From the NCBI RefSeq assembly GCF_000285835.1, contig NZ_HE978603.1, forward strand, positions 162,327-226,326: a DNA stretch of 64,000 bases. The letters run 5' to 3'. Below are positions 25,341-34,588 of the stretch, one piece after another. Position numbers and translations under genes: made by a program. The DNA comes from Brevibacterium senegalense (GTDB lineage: Bacteria > Actinomycetota > Actinomycetes > Actinomycetales > Brevibacteriaceae). Positions within the stretch are counted from its first letter, which is position 1. The number at the start of each line of letters is the position of its first letter. A model generated the notes under the pieces. The model saw nothing but the letters and a program-made list of their open reading frames with translations, had not been told where the DNA came from and ran no database searches.

Positions 25341-26930
25341 TCAGTCCTCCGTCAGGTTGACTGCGGCCGCGTGCGCGGCGTCCGCTGCGGCGGCGACGGT
25401 CTGCACGATCTCCGCCGTGACTTCGGAGTCGACCGCCAGGACGGACAGTGCGTTGCCGCCCTCGGAGGCGCGCGACACCTGCATGCCGGCGATGTTCACG
25501 TTGTTGCGGCCCAGCGACTGGCCGAACATGCCGATGACGCCGGGACGGTCGACGTACTCGAAGATGAGCAGGTGGTCCGTCAGCGTGATCTCGAGTTCGA
25601 AGCCGTTGACCTCGACGAGCTTCTGCACCTGCTTGGGGCCGGTGAGCGTGCCGGACACGGACACCTGCGCGCCCGAGGCCGTCGTCGCCACGAGCGTGAT
25701 GACGTTGCGGAAGCCGTCGGCCACGCTGGAGGTCGTGAGCTCCGTGTCGATGCCGCGCTCCTCCGCCAGCACGGGTGCGTTGACGTAGGAGACGGGGACG
25801 TCGACGCGTCCGCGGAACAGGCCCTTGAGGGCTGCGAGCTTGAGGGCGCCCACGTCCTTCGACGCGATCTCGCCCTTCACCTCGATCTTGAAGTGGGTGA
25901 CGGTCTCCGTCAGCGCGGCGACGATCCGGCCCAGTCGCTCGGTGAGCGGAATGCCGGGGCGCACGTCCTCGTCGATGCGGCCGCCGGCCACGTTGACCGC
26001 GTCCGGGACCAGTTCGCCGGCCAGGGCCAGGCGGACGGAGCGGGCGACGGCGACGCCGGCCTTCTCCTGCGCCTCGTCCGTCGAGGCGCCCAGGTGCGGG
26101 GTGACGTTGACGGCGTCCAGCTCCATGAGCGCGGAGTGCTCCGGCGGCTCCTGGCTCCACACGTCGATGCCGGCGCCGCCCACACGGCCGGAGGCGACGG
26201 CCTCGGCGAGGGCCTCCTCGTCGATGATGCCGCCGCGGGCCACGTTGACGACGCGGACGCCCTGCTTCGCCTTCGCCAGCTGCTCGCGACCGATCATGCC
26301 GATCGTCTCCGGCGTCTTGGGCATGTGGACGGTGATGAAGTCCGAGGTGGCGACCAGTTCGTCCAGGTCGACGACCTTGACGCCCATCTGAGCGGCGCGC
26401 GAGGCGGAGATGTAGGGGTCGTAGCCCACGAGGTTCATGCCGAACGAAGCGGCGCGCTCGGCGACCAGACCGCCGATCCGGCCCAGGCCCACGATGCCCA
26501 GCGTCTTCTCGTACAGCTCGACACCGGTGAGGCGCTTGCGCTCCCAGCGGCCCTCCTTGAGGGAGGCGTGGCCGGCACCGAAGAAGCGGGCGGACGCCAG
26601 CAGGTGCGTCATCGTGAGCTCGGCGGCGGAGATGATGTTCGAGGTGGGCGCGTTCACGACCATGACGCCGGCAGTCGTGGCGGCGGGCACGTCGACGTTG
26701 TCGAGGCCCACGCCCGCGCGGGCGATCACCTGGAGGCGGGGCGCTGCGGCGATCGCCTCGGCGTCCATCTGGGTGGCGGACCGGACGAGGACCGCGTTCG
26801 CCTGGGCGAGCGCCTCCAGGAGTGCGGGGCGGTCCGTACCGTCGACCTGGCGCACATCGAAGTCGGGACCCAGGGCCTCGACGGTGGCGGGCGACAGGTT
26901 CTCGGCGAGCAGCACGACGGGCTTGGACAC
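25341..26930 (-). CDS. serA: D-3-phosphoglycerate dehydrogenase
   Basis: 529 residues, the long actinobacterial type with substrate, NAD-binding, ASB and C-terminal ACT domains. It performs the first step of serine synthesis. Landmarks are VLVRSATQMDAEAI, ARAGVGLDNVDVPAAT, LGIVGLGRIGGLVAERA (NAD motif, about 145), VNVARGGIIDEEAL, the catalytic His in TPHLGAST, and the ACT segment DRPGVIGMFGQSLG near 455. An AGGAGGAG sequence precedes the start. The gene lies between ilvC and leuB on the same strand, as in other actinobacteria. Confidence 0.96.
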   Translation of the reverse strand: MSKPVVLLAENLSPATVEALGPDFDVRQVDGTDRPALLEALAQANAVLVRSATQMDAEAIAAAPRLQVIARAGVGLDNVDVPAATTAGVMVVNAPTSNIISAAELTMTHLLASARFFGAGHASLKEGRWERKRLTGVELYEKTLGIVGLGRIGGLVAERAASFGMNLVGYDPYISASRAAQMGVKVVDLDELVATSDFITVHMPKTPETIGMIGREQLAKAKQGVRVVNVARGGIIDEEALAEAVASGRVGGAGIDVWSQEPPEHSALMELDAVNVTPHLGASTDEAQEKAGVAVARSVRLALAGELVPDAVNVAGGRIDEDVRPGIPLTERLGRIVAALTETVTHFKIEVKGEIASKDVGALKLAALKGLFRGRVDVPVSYVNAPVLAEERGIDTELTTSSVADGFRNVITLVATTASGAQVSVSGTLTGPKQVQKLVEVNGFELEITLTDHLLIFEYVDRPGVIGMFGQSLGRNNVNIAGMQVSRASEGGNALSVLAVDSEVTAEIVQTVAAAADAAHAAAVNLTED

Positions 26931-27067
26931 AGTTCTCCTCCTGGAGCGTCTTCGCGGATCACCCCACTGTAGTGACTCCGGCTCTCAGGTGCGCGCGGGG
27001 GTTCACATCGTGAACGACACGCCGCCCTGCTCGAACCCACCGCAGCCCCCGCACAACCCTGCGTCTC

Positions 27068-27096
27068 TTGTCATAGTGTGTGTGACACAGTATCGT
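27068..27096 (+). promoter_or_regulatory. Promoter with embedded palindrome before the PadR gene
   Basis: TTGTCA (27068-27073) and TATCGT (27091-27096) are separated by exactly 17 bp. TGTGTgACACA (27079-27089) lies inside the spacer and is the obvious operator. The -10 ends 7 nt before the ATG, so the transcript is probably leaderless. Confidence 0.65.
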
Positions 27097-27103
27097 GCTG
27101 TGC

Positions 27104-27472
27104 ATGGCCACCCCCGACCCGTCCGTCCAGCAGGACGCCCCCGATGCCCTCGCCCTCCACCTCCAAGAGGTGCGACGCGGCACCGTCGTGCTCGCGTGCC
27201 TCGTCGCCTGCCGGCGGCCGCAGTACGGGTACGCGCTGCTGGAAACGCTCGCGGAGGCCGGGATCCAGGTGGAGGCGAACACCCTCTACCCCCTCCTGCG
27301 CAGACTCGACAAGCAGGGCCTGCTGACCGCCGAGTGGAACACGGACGAACCCCGTCCCCGGAAGTACTACACGCTCACGGACGCGGGCTCCCGCGTCGCT
27401 GACGAACTCCGCACCGAATGGCTGGCCCTGACCGCCAGCCTCACCGACCTCTGGAAGGACTCCACACCATGA
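27104..27472 (+). CDS. PadR-family transcriptional regulator
   Basis: 122 residues, a compact PadR winged helix: VLACLVACRRPQYGYALLE, NTLYPLLRRLDKQGLLTAEW and PRPRKYYTLTDAGSRVADEL over residues 25-105. The start is fixed by the promoter spacing at 27068-27096. Its TGA overlaps the next ATG (27469-27472), so it is coupled to the membrane-protein gene. A repressor that binds the spacer palindrome is the likely model, as is common for PadR/HAAS-domain gene pairs. Confidence 0.92.
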   Translation: MATPDPSVQQDAPDALALHLQEVRRGTVVLACLVACRRPQYGYALLETLAEAGIQVEANTLYPLLRRLDKQGLLTAEWNTDEPRPRKYYTLTDAGSRVADELRTEWLALTASLTDLWKDSTP

Positions 27473-28473
27473 GCACCCTCACCGACAGGTATGTGGGCTC
27501 CGTCGCCCGGCGACTGCCGGAATCCCAGCGCGACGAGGTCGTCGCCGAGGTCCGCGCCATGATCGCCGACATGCTCGAGGCCCGCGCCGAGGCCGTCGAC
27601 CCCGATCCCGAGGCCGCCGACCTCGATCACAGCCGATCCCCCGGTCTCCCCCACCCGGACCCCGCCGCCGAGGCCGCGGTCCTCGAGGAGCTCGGGTCAC
27701 CCGAGTCCCTGGCCCGGGAATTCGCACGCACGCCTCAGCACCTCATCGGACCGCGGTTCTACCGCACGTATCTGTGGGCGCTCACGTGGCTCCTGCCCAC
27801 CGTGGGTGTCATCACGCTCGTCGCCAGCGGCCTCGCCCACTCACTCACCGTGCACCCGGTGGAACTGGGCGGCCTGCTGGGCACCGCGATCGGACGGACG
27901 GTGTCCGCGCTGCTGACCGTCTTCGCGGTCCTCACCCTCGTCTTCGCGCTCGTCGATCGGGCGGAATCCGGCACAGCACCCGGCAGGTCTCCGCGCCGGT
28001 GGACCGTCGACCAGTTGGAGGAGATCGCGCCATCGGGCAGCTCGGTCCGCGGAGACGGGATCGTCTCCCTCATCCTCCTCGTCCTGCTGGCCGCGCTCCC
28101 GCTCGTCCCCACGACGTTCCTCTACGTGGGGCATTTGAACGACGGCGAGCCTTTCGTGAATCCGGATCTGGGCGTGGGCTGGTTCGTGGGCTACTGGGCA
28201 CTGCTCGCCGGCCTCGCCGCGATCGCGGCCGTCCACGTCGCCACGAACCGGACGACGGCAGCCACACGGATCGCGACGATCGGGGTGGACATCCTCATGG
28301 CGGCATTCCTCACCGTCGCGCTCCTCACTCAGGAGGTCATGCATCCGGACCTGGGGAACGCCTCCCTCCTCGACACGGAGGTCTGGCTCATCCCGCTCAT
28401 CTGGGTCCTCACGGCCTGGAACATCGTGAGCACCCTCCGCACGCATCGGGCCGCGGCCACCGCCGGTGACTGA
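27469..28473 (+). CDS. Membrane protein with N-terminal HAAS-like permease-prefix domain
   Basis: 334 residues. Residues 1-90 form a soluble helical region (RLPESQRDEVVAEVRAMIADML, then EELGSPESLAREFA) like the HAAS/permease-prefix domain that accompanies PadR regulators. After it come about six membrane segments, including LWALTWLLPTVGVITLVASGL and GIVSLILLVLLAALPLVP. The PadR gene overlaps it by ATGA. The function is unknown; such pairs often control membrane stress or exporter genes. The next gene, a histidine kinase, starts 64 bp later from its own promoter. Confidence 0.82.
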   Translation: MSTLTDRYVGSVARRLPESQRDEVVAEVRAMIADMLEARAEAVDPDPEAADLDHSRSPGLPHPDPAAEAAVLEELGSPESLAREFARTPQHLIGPRFYRTYLWALTWLLPTVGVITLVASGLAHSLTVHPVELGGLLGTAIGRTVSALLTVFAVLTLVFALVDRAESGTAPGRSPRRWTVDQLEEIAPSGSSVRGDGIVSLILLVLLAALPLVPTTFLYVGHLNDGEPFVNPDLGVGWFVGYWALLAGLAAIAAVHVATNRTTAATRIATIGVDILMAAFLTVALLTQEVMHPDLGNASLLDTEVWLIPLIWVLTAWNIVSTLRTHRAAATAGD

Positions 28474-28524
28474 GTCCGGGCGGAGATCATCCCTGAGGAC
28501 GATGTCCCGCCCGCCGCTCACCAC

Positions 28525-28530
28525 TAGCGT
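28525..28530 (+). promoter_or_regulatory. Leaderless-type -10 (TAGCGT) of the histidine kinase gene
   Basis: TAGCGT ends 7 nt before the ATG at 28538, which decides this start over earlier in-frame ATG codons at 28466 and 28502. Confidence 0.5.
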
Positions 28531-28537
28531 GGGACGC

Positions 28538-29995
28538 ATGACCCCGCCCTCGTCGACGACCGCATCGACCCCGCGCAGCGCATGGTCACGGCTGCGCGGG
28601 GTCCTCCGCGCTCATCCGTGGATCTCCGACGGTCTCCTCTGGGCGCTCCCCGTCGCCGTCGTCAGTGTGAACTCGATCATGGCCCGCGTGCTGGTGAACA
28701 CCACCGGCATCGCCCCCCGGTGGCTGGACGCGACGATCGCGCTGCTCATCACTCTCCCTCTGGCTCTGCGACGCATCACTCCTCTCACCAGTTCCGTCCT
28801 CATCGCCGTGGGGTGCACGATGGCCGTCCTCGTGGGGACGGGTCCGTCCATGGCGGTCCTCGCGGTCCCGCTCACGGTGTTCTCGACCGCCGTGTGGGGG
28901 TCGCGCCGCGATTCGCGGATCGTGCTGGGACTGGGCCTCGTGGGCTCGCTGGCCATCGGCGTCTGGGCGTACATGCTGGCTCTGCAGAGCGCGATGGGTC
29001 CCGGCGGACGTCCGGTCGACCGTTCCGAGCACATCGCCCTCGTCGTCCTCATCGCCCTCAGCGCGGCGATCGTGCTCTCCGCTTGGCTGTGGGGGATCCT
29101 CCTCCATCGCCGCCGCGCGGCCGTCGACGACATCCGCGAGCGCAACCGCCTCCTGGAGAAGGAGCGGGAGTCGGAGTCGCGGCTGGCCGCGGACGCCGAG
29201 CGCATGCGCATCGCCCGCGAGATGCACGACATCATCGCCCACTCGCTGTCCGTCGTCATCGCGCAGGCGGACGGCGGCCGCTATGCGGCCGCGAGCAACC
29301 CCGACGCCGCCGAGGCCGCCCTCACCACCATCGCGACGACCGGTCGCGACGCCCTCGCCCAGACCCGCAGCCTGCTGGGCGTCCTGCGCGCGGACGGGCT
29401 GACGGAGCAGCCGACCGCGCCGCTGCCGGGGATCGATTCCGTCCCGTCGCTCGTGTCGGACGTCCGCGCGACCGGGCTGGCGGTCAGCATCGACGGATTC
29501 GACAGCGGGAGGTCGGCGGAGCGTCTGTCGGAGGGCGCGGGACTCGCCGTCTACCGCATCGTCCAGGAGGCGCTCACGAACGTCCTCAAGCATGCGGGCT
29601 CAGGCGCACGGGCGCAGGTGGACCTGAGGGACACGGACCGGGAGGTGATCGTCCGGATCACCGACGACGGCGTCTCCGCACCACGTGACCCGGACAGCGC
29701 GGAGGGCACCGGCAACGGCCTCACCGGGATGCGCGAGCGCGCCGCCCTGTACGGAGGCTCGGTGACAGCCGGGCGGAACCGCAGGGAGCCCGGCTTCACC
29801 GTGACCGCGCGGTTCCCGGCGACAACCCCGAAGGATCACTCCGAATCGGACTCTGCGTCGCCGGACGATCAGACCCACGCGTCATCCGGTGGCTCGCCCG
29901 ACGAGTCGACGACCACGCCGCCCAGCGCGCCCGCCGCACCACGAGCGGATCCGTCTCCGGCACCCGTGGAGTCGATCGAGGACAGCGCCCGATGA
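28538..29995 (+). CDS. Two-component sensor histidine kinase (NarL/DesK type)
   Basis: 485 residues. Six hydrophobic segments (about 30-190) form an intramembrane sensor with little extracytoplasmic sequence. The HisKA_3 box ERMRIAREMHDIIAHSLSVVIAQ holds the phospho-accepting His230. The ATPase domain shows NVLKHAG, ITDDG and GNGLTGMRERA. The last ~55 residues are a Ser/Thr/Pro-rich tail without fold. The stop overlaps the response-regulator start by ATGA. Systems of this type commonly control an adjacent ABC exporter, which fits the next two genes. Confidence 0.93.
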   Translation: MTPPSSTTASTPRSAWSRLRGVLRAHPWISDGLLWALPVAVVSVNSIMARVLVNTTGIAPRWLDATIALLITLPLALRRITPLTSSVLIAVGCTMAVLVGTGPSMAVLAVPLTVFSTAVWGSRRDSRIVLGLGLVGSLAIGVWAYMLALQSAMGPGGRPVDRSEHIALVVLIALSAAIVLSAWLWGILLHRRRAAVDDIRERNRLLEKERESESRLAADAERMRIAREMHDIIAHSLSVVIAQADGGRYAAASNPDAAEAALTTIATTGRDALAQTRSLLGVLRADGLTEQPTAPLPGIDSVPSLVSDVRATGLAVSIDGFDSGRSAERLSEGAGLAVYRIVQEALTNVLKHAGSGARAQVDLRDTDREVIVRITDDGVSAPRDPDSAEGTGNGLTGMRERAALYGGSVTAGRNRREPGFTVTARFPATTPKDHSESDSASPDDQTHASSGGSPDESTTTPPSAPAAPRADPSPAPVESIEDSAR

Positions 29996-30903
29996 CGGAT
30001 CCGCACGCTCCCGCCTCGCCGCATGCTCCCGCCTCGTCGGACGCACCCATCCGCGTCGCCCTCGTCGACGACCAGTCCCTGGTGCGGGCGGGATTCTCCC
30101 TCGTCATCGACTCGCAGACCGACCTCCGGGTGGTGGGGCAGGCCGGTGACGGGCACGAGGCCATCAGCCTCGTCACACGGGTCCAGCCGGACGTCGTCCT
30201 CATGGACGTGCGCATGCCCGGGCTGGACGGCATCCAGGCGACCTCCCGCATCCTGGAGCTCGCCGATGCGGGGACCGTCCGGGCGCCCCGGATCATCGTC
30301 CTCACGACGTTCGACGAGGACGAGTACGCGCTCGCGGCGCTGCGCGGCGGCGCGTCCGGCTTCCTCCTCAAGGACGTGCTGCCGGAGATCCTGCTGGACT
30401 CGATCCGCACGGTCGTCGACGGCGGCGCGGTCATCGCACCCTCGACGACCCGCCGACTCCTCGACACCCAGCTCCTCCTGTCATCCGCGCCGGATGACGG
30501 TCCGTCCATGCCGGTCGACGGTCCCGCTGACAGCGACTCGACACGCCACACCACGACGACAGCGTCTCCTACGACATCAGGGCATGTTCCCGCGTCCGCG
30601 TCACCGTCCGCACAGTCACCCGCGGCACCGACCTCCGCACACACGCCCACGACCGGCGCCTCCCACCCGCCCCTGGATCCGGAACGGACCCGCATCCTCG
30701 CCTCCCTCACCCCGCGCGAACGCGAGGTCCTCGCACTCGTGGGGCAGGGCCTCAGCAATGCGGAGATCGTCGACGCGCTCGTCCTCGCGGAGCCCACCGT
30801 CAAGACCCACATGAGCCGCATCCTCATGAAGCTGGGCGCCCGCGACCGCGTCCAGGCGGTCATCTTCGCCTACGACGCGGGCATCGTCAGCCCCGGCGCC
30901 TGA
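29992..30903 (+). CDS. LuxR/NarL-family response regulator with long linker
   Basis: 303 residues. The receiver domain (about 20-145) has the acidic pair Asp26-Asp27, the phospho-acceptor Asp72 in VLMDVRMPGLDG and Lys127 in GFLLKDVL. The HTH (about 235-300) reads LTPREREVLALVGQGLSNAEI and VKTHMSRILMKLGARDR. The connecting region 164-228 is a Ser/Thr/Pro/Ala-rich linker far longer than the usual 15-25 residues. It is coupled to the kinase gene by an ATGA overlap and is followed by an ABC exporter operon that it may activate. Confidence 0.93.
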   Translation: MTDPHAPASPHAPASSDAPIRVALVDDQSLVRAGFSLVIDSQTDLRVVGQAGDGHEAISLVTRVQPDVVLMDVRMPGLDGIQATSRILELADAGTVRAPRIIVLTTFDEDEYALAALRGGASGFLLKDVLPEILLDSIRTVVDGGAVIAPSTTRRLLDTQLLLSSAPDDGPSMPVDGPADSDSTRHTTTTASPTTSGHVPASASPSAQSPAAPTSAHTPTTGASHPPLDPERTRILASLTPREREVLALVGQGLSNAEIVDALVLAEPTVKTHMSRILMKLGARDRVQAVIFAYDAGIVSPGA

Positions 30904-30985
30904 GCTCCACGCACTCACGCCGCGTCGTACCCCGGTATGACACCGCGGCCTCCCCGCACAGTGCACAGTGGTCTCCACCACACTG

Positions 30986-31990
30986 ATGACCATCCCGCAG
31001 TCCGATGTGCGCGGCCCCGCCGGCGACGACGCTGGAGACATGCACTCACCACAGCAGCCACAGCCCGTGCCCCACCAGCCGCAGTCGCAGGACCCACACG
31101 CCCAGCAGCCGGCACCGCAGCACGCACCCGGCACTCAGTACGCACCACAGCCGCACCACTCCCCCGCCTCGGAGCCCGCGATCCGCGCCATCCGCCTCGT
31201 CAAGACCTACGGCGAGGGCGAGGCCCGCGTCCGGCCGCTGGACGGGCTCACCCTCGACATCGCCGCCGGATGCTTCACCGCGATCATGGGCCCGTCCGGC
31301 TCCGGCAAGTCGACCCTGCTGCACATGCTCGCGGGCCTCGACACCCCCGATTCCGGCGAGGTCATCCTGGCGGGCACCCCGCTCACCGGCCTGTCGGACG
31401 CCCGGCTCACCGCCCTGCGGCGCGACCGGATCGGCTTCATCTTCCAGGCCTTCAACCTCGTGCCCGCGATGACGGCGCGCGAGAACATCCTGCTGCCCTC
31501 CCAGCTGGCCGGCCGCACGGTGGACCGCACCATCGTCCGCCGCATCGTCGACCGGCTGGGCCTCGGCGACCGCCTGCACCACCGGCCCCACGAGCTCTCC
31601 GGCGGCCAGCAGCAGCGCGTCGCCGTCGCCCGCGCCCTGGTGACCGGCCCGGACGTCATCGTCGCGGACGAGCCCACCGGCAACCTCGACTCCGCCAGCG
31701 GGGACGAGGTGCTGGGACTGCTGCGGGCCTCGGTCGACGACTACGGGCAGACCGTCGTCATGGTCACCCACGATCCGCAGGCCGCCGCCCGCGCCGACCG
31801 GGTCCTCCTGCTGGCCGACGGCCGCCCGGCCGGCGAACTGCACTCCCCCACCGCCGAGGCCGTGGCCGCCGCTCTCACCCGCGTCACCGCGGGTGCCGGG
31901 CAAGCAGGGGGCGCGGCTCCCGCAGGTGCCGGCGCGGCCCCGGTCCCGGGCCACGCCGCGGGCACGACCCACACCGGGGGTGCCCGATGA
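30986..31990 (+). CDS. ABC transporter ATP-binding protein (MacB/LolD type)
   Basis: 334 residues. An unusual N-terminal segment rich in Pro, Gln and His (about 12-60) precedes the ATPase. Walker A is MGPSGSGKSTLL, the Q-loop FIFQAFNLVPAMTARENI, the signature ELSGGQQQRVAVARAL and Walker B VIVADEPTGNLD, all typical of MacB/LolD ATPases. A Gly/Ala-rich tail ends the protein. The start is uncertain: GTG 30968 in frame would add six residues. Its stop overlaps the permease start by ATGA. It is expected to energise export or lipoprotein-type membrane remodelling with the downstream permease. Confidence 0.92.
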   Translation: MTIPQSDVRGPAGDDAGDMHSPQQPQPVPHQPQSQDPHAQQPAPQHAPGTQYAPQPHHSPASEPAIRAIRLVKTYGEGEARVRPLDGLTLDIAAGCFTAIMGPSGSGKSTLLHMLAGLDTPDSGEVILAGTPLTGLSDARLTALRRDRIGFIFQAFNLVPAMTARENILLPSQLAGRTVDRTIVRRIVDRLGLGDRLHHRPHELSGGQQQRVAVARALVTGPDVIVADEPTGNLDSASGDEVLGLLRASVDDYGQTVVMVTHDPQAAARADRVLLLADGRPAGELHSPTAEAVAAALTRVTAGAGQAGGAAPAGAGAAPVPGHAAGTTHTGGAR

Positions 31991-34527
31991 TCCGAATCGC
32001 ACTCTCGAACCTGCGCAGCGCTTCGGGCCGCCTCGTCGCCGCGGGCATCGCGATCGCCGTGTCCGTCGCGTTCATCGTCGCGGCTCTCCTGTTCTCCCAG
32101 GCCTTCGGAGACACGATGGAGAACCAGGTCCGCTCCTCGTGGTCGGACGCGGACGTCGCCGTCATGGTCGATGAATCCGTCGACCCCTCCGCACCACAGG
32201 AGGATGCGGAGGTGCTCACCGAGGATCTTCTCGCGGACGTCACCGCGGTCGACGGTGTCGCGGACGCCCACCTCGAGGAGTCCGGCTTCCTCATGGCGAA
32301 CGCGGGCACGACGTCCGTGGCCGCCTCGGTCACGGGACTGCCGACGACCGACGCGGAGCCGGTCGACGGCTCGCTGCCGGATGCCGCCGACCAGGTCGCG
32401 CTCACCCAGGAGGACGCGGACGCGCTGGGCGTGGCGGTGGGCGACACGATCGCGCTGGAGGGCGTCACGTCCGGCCCGCAGGAGGAGTCCGTCACCGTCT
32501 CCGGCCTGCTGCCGGACACCTCGTCGATGCGGCTGACCCTCCACATGACCGACGAGGGACTGGAGCAGGCTCCGGCCGAGGTCGTCCCGGACGCCATCCG
32601 CGTCCGCGCCGACGACGGCACGGACCAGGCCGCGCTGGCCTCCGCGATCGGGGACGCCGTCGACGGTGCATCCGTCCAGGTGCTCACCGTCGAGGAGGTC
32701 GTCCAGGACCAGCTCGAGGACCTGTCCGGGTCGTCGAACATGCTCGCGATCGTGGGGGTCGCCTTCGGCCTCCTGTCCGTGGGGGTCGCCTCGCTCGTCA
32801 TCTCGAACACGTTCCAGGTGCTGGTCGCCTCCCGCGCCCGGGTCCTCGCCCTCTACCGCGCCGTGGGCGCGACCGCGCGCCAGTTGCGCGGGGCGACGCT
32901 GATCGAGGGACTGGTGCTGGGGATCGTCGGCGCGGCCGCAGGCGTGGCCCTGGGACTCCTCCTGGGCTGGGGGCTGTCCGGTGTCGCACGCGCCTTCTGG
33001 ATGCCGGACTTCGCACAGCTCTCCGTCACACCGGCGGCGCTGCTCGTGGGTCCGCTCGTGGGCATCGCGGTCACCGTCCTCGCCGGCATGGTCCCCGCGT
33101 TCAAGGCGGGCGGCGCCTCCCCCATCGAGGCTCTGCGACCAGCCGACGTCGCCCCCGCGCGGTCGCGGTTCCCGTGGATCCGCGCGCTCGTGGGCGCTGC
33201 GCTGGGCGCGGCCGGTCTGGCCGGCTGCCTGCTGGCCGTGACGACGAGTTCCGTCCCCATCGGCATCCTGGGCTGCTTCGCGCTCTTCGTCGCGGTGCTC
33301 ATCGCCGCACGCGCCTTCGTGCCGCCGCTGCTGGGTCTCATGGGCCGCGTCCTGTCCCGGCTCACAGGGCGGTCGACGACCGTCCTCCTGGCGGGCCGAT
33401 CGGCCAGTTCCGCACCGGGCCGGTCCTCGTCGACGACCGCGGCACTGCTCATCGGCGTCACCCTCGTGTCCGCGGTGCTCATCGGTGCCGCGAGCCTCCA
33501 GCGCACGATCGAGCAGCAGACGGCGGAGGACACGCCCGTCGACCTCGTCGTCGACGGCTCGGGCGCGCAGGTCGATTCCGTCCTGGACGACGCACCCATC
33601 ACCGACGAGCACGCGGCCGTCCCCGCGGCCCGCGCAGAGGTGACCATCGCGGACGCGCCGGCCGCGGCCTCGGGCGGGGACACCTCTGCCGAGGCCGCGG
33701 CGGACCTGACCGGCGACCTCACCGTCGTGAGTGCGGACGACGCGGAGGAGACGGTGCTGCGCAGCGACGGCTTCGACATCGAGGAGGGGACCATCCGGCT
33801 GGCGCCGTCCGACCTGGGCGGCGAGGCCGCGACGGATGAGTACGCGGACCTCGAGGCGAGGGTCGACGTGGGCGGGGAGGCTTTCACCCTCTCCGTCGAG
33901 CCGTCGCGCGACGCTCCCAGCGGCACCGCTCTGGTGAGCGGGGAGGACGCCGCGCGGATCGCGGAGGCCGCCGGTGCGGAGGCGAGCGCCCAGACATGGG
34001 TGCGGCTGGCCGACGACGCGTCGCTGTCGCAGATCGAGGCGGTCGATTCGCAACTGGGCGCTCTGGACGTGACGACGGAAGCGGGCCCGGCGCTGCTGCG
34101 GGCGCAGTACGCGGACACGTTCCAGGTGGCGATCGCCGTCGTGCTGGGCCTGCTGGCCGCCGCCGTCGTCATCGCGGTCATCGGGGTGAGCAACACGCTC
34201 ACGCTGTCCGTCATCGATCGGCGGCGGGAGGGCGCGCTGCTGCGTGCGCTGGGCTTCAGCCGCGGAGCGGTGGGCCGGATGATCACGACCGAATCGCTGC
34301 TCATGACCGTCATCGCGCTGGTCGTGGGCGTGGGGCTGGGCGTGCTCTTCGGGTGGGTGGGCACCGCCTCGCTCATCGTGGACACGGCGACTCCGGTCCT
34401 GTCCGTGCCACCGATCCCGCTGGCGGTCGTCGCGGTCGCCGCGCTCGTGGCGGCGGTGCTGGCCTCCGCCCTGCCGGCGCGCAGCATGTCGCGGGTCGCG
34501 CCCGCGCAGGGACTGGGGCAGGAGTAG
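31987..34527 (+). CDS. FtsX-like ABC permease, double-FtsX type
   Basis: 846 residues. One N-terminal membrane helix (LVAAGIAIAVSVAFIVAALL) leads to a large extracytoplasmic domain (about 45-240), then three helices forming the first FtsX domain (about 250-370), a central pair of hydrophobic segments (near 400-440), a second extracytoplasmic domain (about 500-700) and a second FtsX domain (about 710-835, with VIAVIGVSNTLTLSV and the EGALLRALGFSRGAVGRMI motif). It belongs to the MacB-like mechanotransmission permeases. It is coupled to the ATPase gene and, by position, to the two-component system upstream. Confidence 0.92.
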   Translation: MIRIALSNLRSASGRLVAAGIAIAVSVAFIVAALLFSQAFGDTMENQVRSSWSDADVAVMVDESVDPSAPQEDAEVLTEDLLADVTAVDGVADAHLEESGFLMANAGTTSVAASVTGLPTTDAEPVDGSLPDAADQVALTQEDADALGVAVGDTIALEGVTSGPQEESVTVSGLLPDTSSMRLTLHMTDEGLEQAPAEVVPDAIRVRADDGTDQAALASAIGDAVDGASVQVLTVEEVVQDQLEDLSGSSNMLAIVGVAFGLLSVGVASLVISNTFQVLVASRARVLALYRAVGATARQLRGATLIEGLVLGIVGAAAGVALGLLLGWGLSGVARAFWMPDFAQLSVTPAALLVGPLVGIAVTVLAGMVPAFKAGGASPIEALRPADVAPARSRFPWIRALVGAALGAAGLAGCLLAVTTSSVPIGILGCFALFVAVLIAARAFVPPLLGLMGRVLSRLTGRSTTVLLAGRSASSAPGRSSSTTAALLIGVTLVSAVLIGAASLQRTIEQQTAEDTPVDLVVDGSGAQVDSVLDDAPITDEHAAVPAARAEVTIADAPAAASGGDTSAEAAADLTGDLTVVSADDAEETVLRSDGFDIEEGTIRLAPSDLGGEAATDEYADLEARVDVGGEAFTLSVEPSRDAPSGTALVSGEDAARIAEAAGAEASAQTWVRLADDASLSQIEAVDSQLGALDVTTEAGPALLRAQYADTFQVAIAVVLGLLAAAVVIAVIGVSNTLTLSVIDRRREGALLRALGFSRGAVGRMITTESLLMTVIALVVGVGLGVLFGWVGTASLIVDTATPVLSVPPIPLAVVAVAALVAAVLASALPARSMSRVAPAQGLGQE

Positions 34528-34573
34528 CGGCGGGACTCACGCGCGGCAGGATGTGACCATGACGCGAACAGGT

Positions 34574-34581
34574 GAGGAGAG
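34574..34581 (+). promoter_or_regulatory. Strong ribosome binding site deciding the LysR start
   Basis: GAGGAGAG lies 7 nt before the ATG at 34589. Alternative starts at 34553 and 34559 have no comparable site, and the family normally begins directly at the helix-turn-helix. Confidence 0.6.
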
Positions 34582-34588
34582 CCCCAGC

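Noticed and set aside
31741-34053. Minus-strand frame of 770 codons opposite the FtsX permease
   Set aside because: Arginine/aspartate/glycine-rich antisense sequence with no domain; the plus strand encodes a complete permease.
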